This document shows, piece by piece, positions 19,434 to 19,563 of a stretch of DNA of 19,563 bases (position 1 is its first letter; each line of letters opens with the position of its first letter). The notes beneath the pieces were generated by a model, which was not told the origin of the DNA, searched no databases, and saw nothing but the letters and a program-made list of their open reading frames with translations. A program made the translations under genes and the position numbers. This DNA is from Ichthyophonus hoferi. Lineage: Eukaryota > Opisthokonta > Ichthyosporea > Ichthyophonida > Ichthyophonidae. The DNA is taken from assembly GCA_002751075.1 (NCBI GenBank), contig NAOQ01000136.1, positions 1 through 19,563 of the forward strand, read 5' to 3'.

Positions 19434-19563
19434 GTAATGCTCACTTTTTATTACATATTTCCGTCTGTCTCACCCTGCTTGTTCTATTTCTTTCTCTCCC
19501 TTGTTACTTGCTTTATTTCCCCTGACTATATGTAACAGTCATTATTATATGAATCGTATGTTG

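Overview
The window is eukaryotic and almost certainly animal: AT-rich DNA (roughly a third G+C by eye), genes split by GT-AG introns of about 140 to 950 bp, abundant TA and other simple repeats, and proteins of animal type (a ubiquitin E2 variant, a GRAM/VASt lipid-transfer protein, a SENP-type SUMO protease). The compact spacing suits an invertebrate. A demosponge is my best guess but the sequence does not prove it.

Layout, left to right. (1) 190-952, + strand: the last two coding exons of a gene I do not recognise. (2) 2217-4683, - strand: a complete six-coding-exon UBE2V/Mms2 gene, 139 residues, convergent with gene 1; its exons are 16-123 bp, so long-ORF scanning misses it. (3) 4995-7070: a large, diverged, tail-to-tail inverted duplication. 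Both arms carry the same coding-like exon ending in a perfect GTAAGT donor; the parent gene is unidentified. (4) 7070-9192: AT-rich and nearly empty, with one weak exon candidate. (5) 9193-11443, - strand: a complete two-exon GRAMD1/Aster-like gene (539 residues: GRAM, VASt, one C-terminal membrane helix). (6) 11444-13500: gene-poor, with one possible LTR fossil. (7) 13500-19433 and beyond, + strand: a CpG-richer probable promoter with TTTCGCG heptamers, then nine well-supported coding exons and one doubtful exon of a SENP1/2-like protease. The window ends just after the NWLNDE motif, so the catalytic His-Asp-Cys residues lie outside.

UBE2V (K63 ubiquitin chains with UBC13) and SENP (SUMO removal) both act in ubiquitin-like modification, but they are separate genes on opposite strands with an unrelated gene between them; I see no sign that they work as a unit. 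The most unusual structures are the inverted duplication, the excess of CCAAT/ATTGG pentamers in the two flanking thirds of the window, and two oppositely oriented heptamer arrays upstream of the SENP gene.
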